A DNA stretch of 7,190 nucleotides from Bacteroidota bacterium (GTDB lineage: Bacteria > Bacteroidota > Ignavibacteria > UBA10030 > UBA8401), in contig DMPG01000065.1 in the NCBI GenBank assembly GCA_003456055.1, forward strand, positions 1,867 through 9,056, in the 5' to 3' direction. Shown here one piece after another: positions 5,601-7,190 of this stretch (the stretch's first letter is position 1; each line of letters starts with the position of its first letter). The position numbers and the translations under genes were made by a program. Below the pieces are notes generated by a model. It did no database searches. It was not told the origin of the DNA and saw nothing but the letters and a program-made list of their open reading frames with translations.

Positions 5601-7190
5601 AGAGCATGAGTATTACATATCATCCTAACTCTGTTGGGGGACATTTTACTGCGTTTGTATTTAAAACAAACGATCCAAAAAACCCGGTGATGATATTAAG
5701 TGCAAATGGTTCTGCCATTGCAAAACTTGCAGTAACAAAAAAAATACTTATAGATACTTTACATAGTTCAGCACTTGTGTCCACAGATCCATTAAGTGGA
5801 ATTAATCAGTTGAAAAATTTTTTTGAACAAAGCGGAATTCAAATATCATGGACAGGCTCTGACCTTCGACCGTCCGGAAATGATATTTTATTATTGATCG
5901 CTCCGCAGAATATCTTTACAAGACAGGAAATTGATTCTGTGAAAAAATTTGTTACCAACGGAGGTTTGTTGGTAGCGCTTGGTAATTCTGCGATGGAAGG
6001 AAATAACCCGGCCGCATTAAATTCATTATTGAGCGATACATCGTGGATCACCAATCTTGCACTCGATTCAAATTTGGTTGTCGATTCTTCCAGATTTTAT
6101 ATGAATGCATCCGAGCCGCTGCTGATGAACTTTGCTGATGCAAAGCATCCATACTTTGCCAATGTTGACACACTCGTATTTTTTGGCAGCGCAAGCGTAA
6201 CAGTTACCGGAACGGCAATTCCGTTGATTACAACTTCACCAAAAGGAAAAACAATTGGCTCGAAAACTATCACACAACCGGCAGTTGCAGGTCTTAGCAA
6301 AATTGGCAAAGGAAAAATCTTATTGCTTGGAGATGCCGATGTTTGGAAAGCGGAATCATCGAATCAAGCAAATGTCCAACGACCGGAACCAAATATTTTA
6401 CTAAAAGATAATCTTACGTTTGCGATCAATGTATTCAGTGTAACCGAAGATTACGAAGTGAAACTTCCGAGCAAAACCTTAAATGAGCAATATCAATTGG
6501 TGAGTATTCCGTTCGATCTTGATAATGCTGATGTTGCATCCGTTCTTAAAGGGTTGGGTGCGCAGAATCCATTAGCGTGGAGATTATTTGGGCATTATGA
6601 TCCCGCCGCATTGAAGTATGCGGAGTTTCCAAGTGAGAAATTCACATCATTCAAGCGGGGAGAATCGTATTGGCTCATTACGCGCGGTGAATTTGGATTG
6701 AGTCTTGGCAACGCAACGATCGTTCCCGTTCAATCATTCTACCCGATCAAGATCGGTCCCGGGTATTCGATGGTTGGAAATCCATTCCCATATAAAGTAA
6801 GCTGGAAAAATTCTCCCCATGATTCGACGCAAAATCTTATCTGGAAATTTGACGGTGAATCTTTCAAAGCCGAATCTCTTGCACTGGATCCGTTTACAGG
6901 ATATTTCGTTAAAAACTTGGCGAAGGATAGCATAACCATTTATATCAATCCCGAAGATATTACCGGTTTAGCAAAATCCGGATATTCTGCCGCAGTGTAT
7001 CAAAAAGGAGAGTGGAGAATTGGTATCAATGCAACTTCCGGAAAATCCGCTGATAATGAAAACTATGCCGGTGTTGCGCAGGGAGCAAAGAGTGAATTTG
7101 ATTCGTACGATATTGCTGAACCTCCAACGGTACCGACCGACTATGTGATCGTTCGTTTTCAGAACAATTCATGGAAACAGCACAGCGGAT
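2558..7190 (+). CDS. Very large exported multidomain protein with three cohesin-like, Ig/cadherin-like, ASH and GATase-like domains (3'-truncated)
   Basis: The frame is open from ATG 2558 to the window end: 1544 codons, no stop. The start is chosen because it directly gives a signal peptide (residues 1-23, cut after AHA). Domains by residue: cohesin-like 1 (27-159), Big-like 1 (160-232), cohesin-like 2 (235-373), Big-like 2 (374-442), cohesin-like 3 (443-572), four cadherin/He_PIG-like repeats (575-945), ASH-type domain (947-1052), GATase1/DUF4350-like domain (1061-1295), and a tandem beta-module (1296-1544). The last part resembles regions that usually precede a T9SS sorting domain, so such a signal is expected beyond the window. 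No clear hydrolase active site is seen; a scaffold, adhesin or surface-layer role is the reasonable inference. It probably forms an operon with the upstream dockerin protein, which would be a natural partner for its cohesin-like units. Confidence 0.93.
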   Translation, partial: MKNSFLYSTIAAVIVFCGGIAHAQTDTVHLRLQNGLEKRGMTYAYPIYCDDSLTVADSVMSGEFTLNHNGVVLDIVGVEKIGTMLSTVDTVFYNSVLKKIVFATTQPITGKGVLLYLTIVVKASASGITPMNFTSTLFNEGKPFAKVTAGSFRPMDIFINPKTPPQNKVVGDTIIFTVSGDVSPPVFWSVGDTSIASITSSGKLIGKKIGQSYAKVVDSYGLVDQSFIFPINSPALNSLTMTISDTSFMQNLTFDLPIRVSDVTSLGIISAQWKLNYNINSLVPKGVFTTGTLAQSWGAPTVNYGLGTMDVAMAGPDTLTGKGVLAYVRFQVKRFATQNSNLDLQNILFNETMTATVDNGVFTTIQGPTITINPNRQILTRGDTVTYFAIGGTPPYKWFSSNAAIASVDSLSGKLQAISRGNFTLSAFDAQGFDGTFTVSVNDFFASMPDTTVRIGDSVDVPIYITDVTGLGIYAKDIYIGYDTTKVHFKEIITNGTISSKMTAFVNDSGGIIRMAFADDSALTGQGIFAKLRFHHMPPSGPGQFTPLTFLKYLNNEGPQTATLKNGKITILPRLNTDPVFTKGMNDTIIFEDQQLTFDYDAFDIDNDQINFFLQNQPVGMTMDSMTGILNWKPNSNQAGIYNIIVVAVDGKGGIVSKPSKITVLNTSTNQPPQFTSVLPDTTIIENIPFTFQYSASDADISDTLLFGLIFPQPGSGITVSPKGLLSWTPNSFQTGKNLIIVGVTDGKSGTLDTAIVSVQNVIVNRPPQFITTLPDIVVPVDTVLNFKYAAVDPDNDFLIYSLMKFPFGAVIQTDGMFAWKPSAAQVGRDTIIVAVGDGEFIVLDTAVVTVQNGTVNRPPQFTGTLPDINFPVDSTLNFKYKAFDPDNDNVIFSFVKFPSGAVIQLDGSFSWKPSVSQIGKDTIVVAVSDGFLITLDTAVVTVIGFPSVLFSQNNIDFGSISFGGSKTLSTTVKNAGTTPLILTLLLLPEFNLNPDPNFILDTTGISFIAPGTEKSMSITYHPNSVGGHFTAFVFKTNDPKNPVMILSANGSAIAKLAVTKKILIDTLHSSALVSTDPLSGINQLKNFFEQSGIQISWTGSDLRPSGNDILLLIAPQNIFTRQEIDSVKKFVTNGGLLVALGNSAMEGNNPAALNSLLSDTSWITNLALDSNLVVDSSRFYMNASEPLLMNFADAKHPYFANVDTLVFFGSASVTVTGTAIPLITTSPKGKTIGSKTITQPAVAGLSKIGKGKILLLGDADVWKAESSNQANVQRPEPNILLKDNLTFAINVFSVTEDYEVKLPSKTLNEQYQLVSIPFDLDNADVASVLKGLGAQNPLAWRLFGHYDPAALKYAEFPSEKFTSFKRGESYWLITRGEFGLSLGNATIVPVQSFYPIKIGPGYSMVGNPFPYKVSWKNSPHDSTQNLIWKFDGESFKAESLALDPFTGYFVKNLAKDSITIYINPEDITGLAKSGYSAAVYQKGEWRIGINATSGKSADNENYAGVAQGAKSEFDSYDIAEPPTVPTDYVIVRFQNNSWKQHSG
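2636..3034 (+). other. Cohesin-like domain 1 of gene 2
   Basis: Residues 27-159. Landmarks: an N-terminal strand VHLRLQNG, a central strand VVLDIVGVEKIG, the ITGKGVLLYLTIVV strand at 108-121, the L-F-N-E-G turn at 137-141 and a final strand after A-K-V-T-A-G-S-F. The T-G-K-G and N-E-G motifs are recurrent in cohesin and cohesin-like sandwiches. It is followed by a Big-like Ig unit (W188...S-I-A-S-I...S-G-K-L). Confidence 0.65.
3260..3676 (+). other. Cohesin-like domain 2 of gene 2
   Basis: Residues 235-373. It repeats the layout of domain 1 with a spacing of 211 residues: T-G-K-G at 320-323 (109-112 in domain 1) and F-N-E at 349-351 (138-140 in domain 1). A central strand MDVAMAGPDTL parallels VAMAGLKPL of the cohesin-like domain in gene 1. 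It is followed by a second Big-like unit (W398...A-I-A-S-V...S-G-K-L). Confidence 0.68.
3884..4273 (+). other. Cohesin-like domain 3 of gene 2
   Basis: Residues 443-572. This is the most typical cohesin reading of the three: an opening GDSVDVPIYITDVTGLGIYA segment, then DIYIGYDTTKVHFKEI, then IIRMAFADDSALTGQGIFAKLRF, and the N-N-E-G turn at 555-558 leading to TLKNGKITI. Its motifs are 204-206 residues from those in domain 2. No Big-like unit follows; the chain passes straight into cadherin-like repeats. Confidence 0.75.
4280..5392 (+). repeat. Four tandem cadherin/He_PIG-like Ig repeats in gene 2
   Basis: Residues 575-945, four units with periods of 94, 95 and 92 residues counted at the P-x-F start (F581, F675, F770, F862). 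Units 2-4 open with PPQF. Each has an acidic D-x-D-x-D type motif (D604-D608, D698-D700, D793-D797, D885-D889) that resembles cadherin-like calcium ligands, then G-x-x-x-W-x-P followed by Q-x-G-x-x-x-I-x-V-x-V-x-D-G. Such repeats usually form extended stalks of surface proteins. Units 3 and 4 (4853-5128 and 5129-5392) are the closest pair, also at DNA level. Confidence 0.82.
5396..5713 (+). other. ASH/choice-of-anchor-D type Ig domain in gene 2
   Basis: Residues 947-1052 show the usual signature: I-D-F-G-S-I at 956-961, then SKTLSTTVKNAGTTPL, then I-A-P-G before a SITYHPNSVGG strand, then TNDP at 1037-1040 and a final strand ending S-A-N-G-S-A. Domains of this ASH/HYDIN-like type are common in exported Bacteroidota proteins and act as structural or binding modules. 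Confidence 0.8.
5738..6442 (+). other. GATase1/DUF4350-like Rossmann domain in gene 2
   Basis: Residues 1061-1295. An opening strand KKILIDTLH is followed by a helix GINQLKNFFEQSG, then D-I-L-L-L-I-A-P-Q, then TRQEIDSVKKFVTNGGLLVALG (1121-1142, key residues E124 of the segment T-R-Q-E and the G-G-L-L-V-A-L-G strand), and finally GKGKILLLGDADVW (1250-1263). This order matches the class-I glutamine amidotransferase-like fold seen in DUF4350 and GldG-type proteins. A nucleophilic Cys at the strand-elbow is not seen (the stretch reads A-L-G-N-S), so a binding rather than catalytic role is likely. Confidence 0.62.
6443..7189 (+). other. Tandem beta-module before the expected sorting signal, gene 2
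   Basis: Residues 1296-1544. Two diverged copies of one pattern can be lined up: Y1312-x-x-V-x-x-P-F, W1341-R-L-F and G-E-S-Y-W-L-I (1368-1374) in the first; Y1403-x-x-V-x-x-P-F, W1429-K-F and T-G-Y-F-V-K (1447-1452) in the second. Similar segments are recalled near the C-terminus of T9SS cargo in Ignavibacteria. The sorting domain itself is not reached within the window. Confidence 0.55.

Noticed and set aside
5811..5827. AAAAATTTTTTT stretch as a rho-independent terminator
   Set aside because: It is in the middle of an open frame and has no GC-rich stem; it encodes K-N-F-F.

Overview
The window is almost entirely coding (about 99.7%) and holds two large genes on the + strand separated by 22 bp. 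Both are cut by the window edges: gene 1 has no start and gene 2 has no stop. No RNA gene, CRISPR array, insertion sequence, terminator or long non-coding stretch is visible.

The organism is probably from the Ignavibacteriota/Bacteroidota-Chlorobi side of the tree, or a similar lineage such as Calditrichota/KSB1. The main clue is the C-terminal signal of gene 1, which opens with YPNPFNPSTTI and ends in KKMLLLK. This is the hallmark of cargo of the type IX secretion system (T9SS, Por) in these groups. The moderate-to-low GC content and the lack of a Shine-Dalgarno sequence before gene 2 fit as well. No housekeeping gene is present to fix the taxonomy.

Layout. Nt 1-2535 is the 3' part of gene 1, a secreted protein made of two right-handed parallel beta-helix modules (nt 1-about 840 and about 1000-1605), a two-EF-loop type I dockerin (1615-1800), a cohesin-like domain (1846-2220) and a T9SS sorting domain (2239-2532). 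Nt 2558-7190 is gene 2, open for 1544 codons. It encodes a signal peptide, three cohesin-like domains alternating with two Big-like Ig domains, four tandem cadherin/He_PIG-like repeats, an ASH-type domain, a class-I glutamine-amidotransferase-like (DUF4350/GldG-like) Rossmann domain, and a C-terminal tandem beta-module of the kind that commonly precedes a T9SS sorting signal. That signal would lie past the window end.

How they may work together. The tight spacing and shared secretion style suggest an operon of two exported surface proteins. The most interesting point is the pairing of a dockerin in gene 1 with cohesin-like domains in both genes. This suggests a non-cellulosomal cohesin-dockerin assembly at the cell surface, in which the gene 2 product (three cohesin-like units) could act as a scaffold for the beta-helix protein. 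Domain identities are read from motifs by eye; the assembly model is inference.
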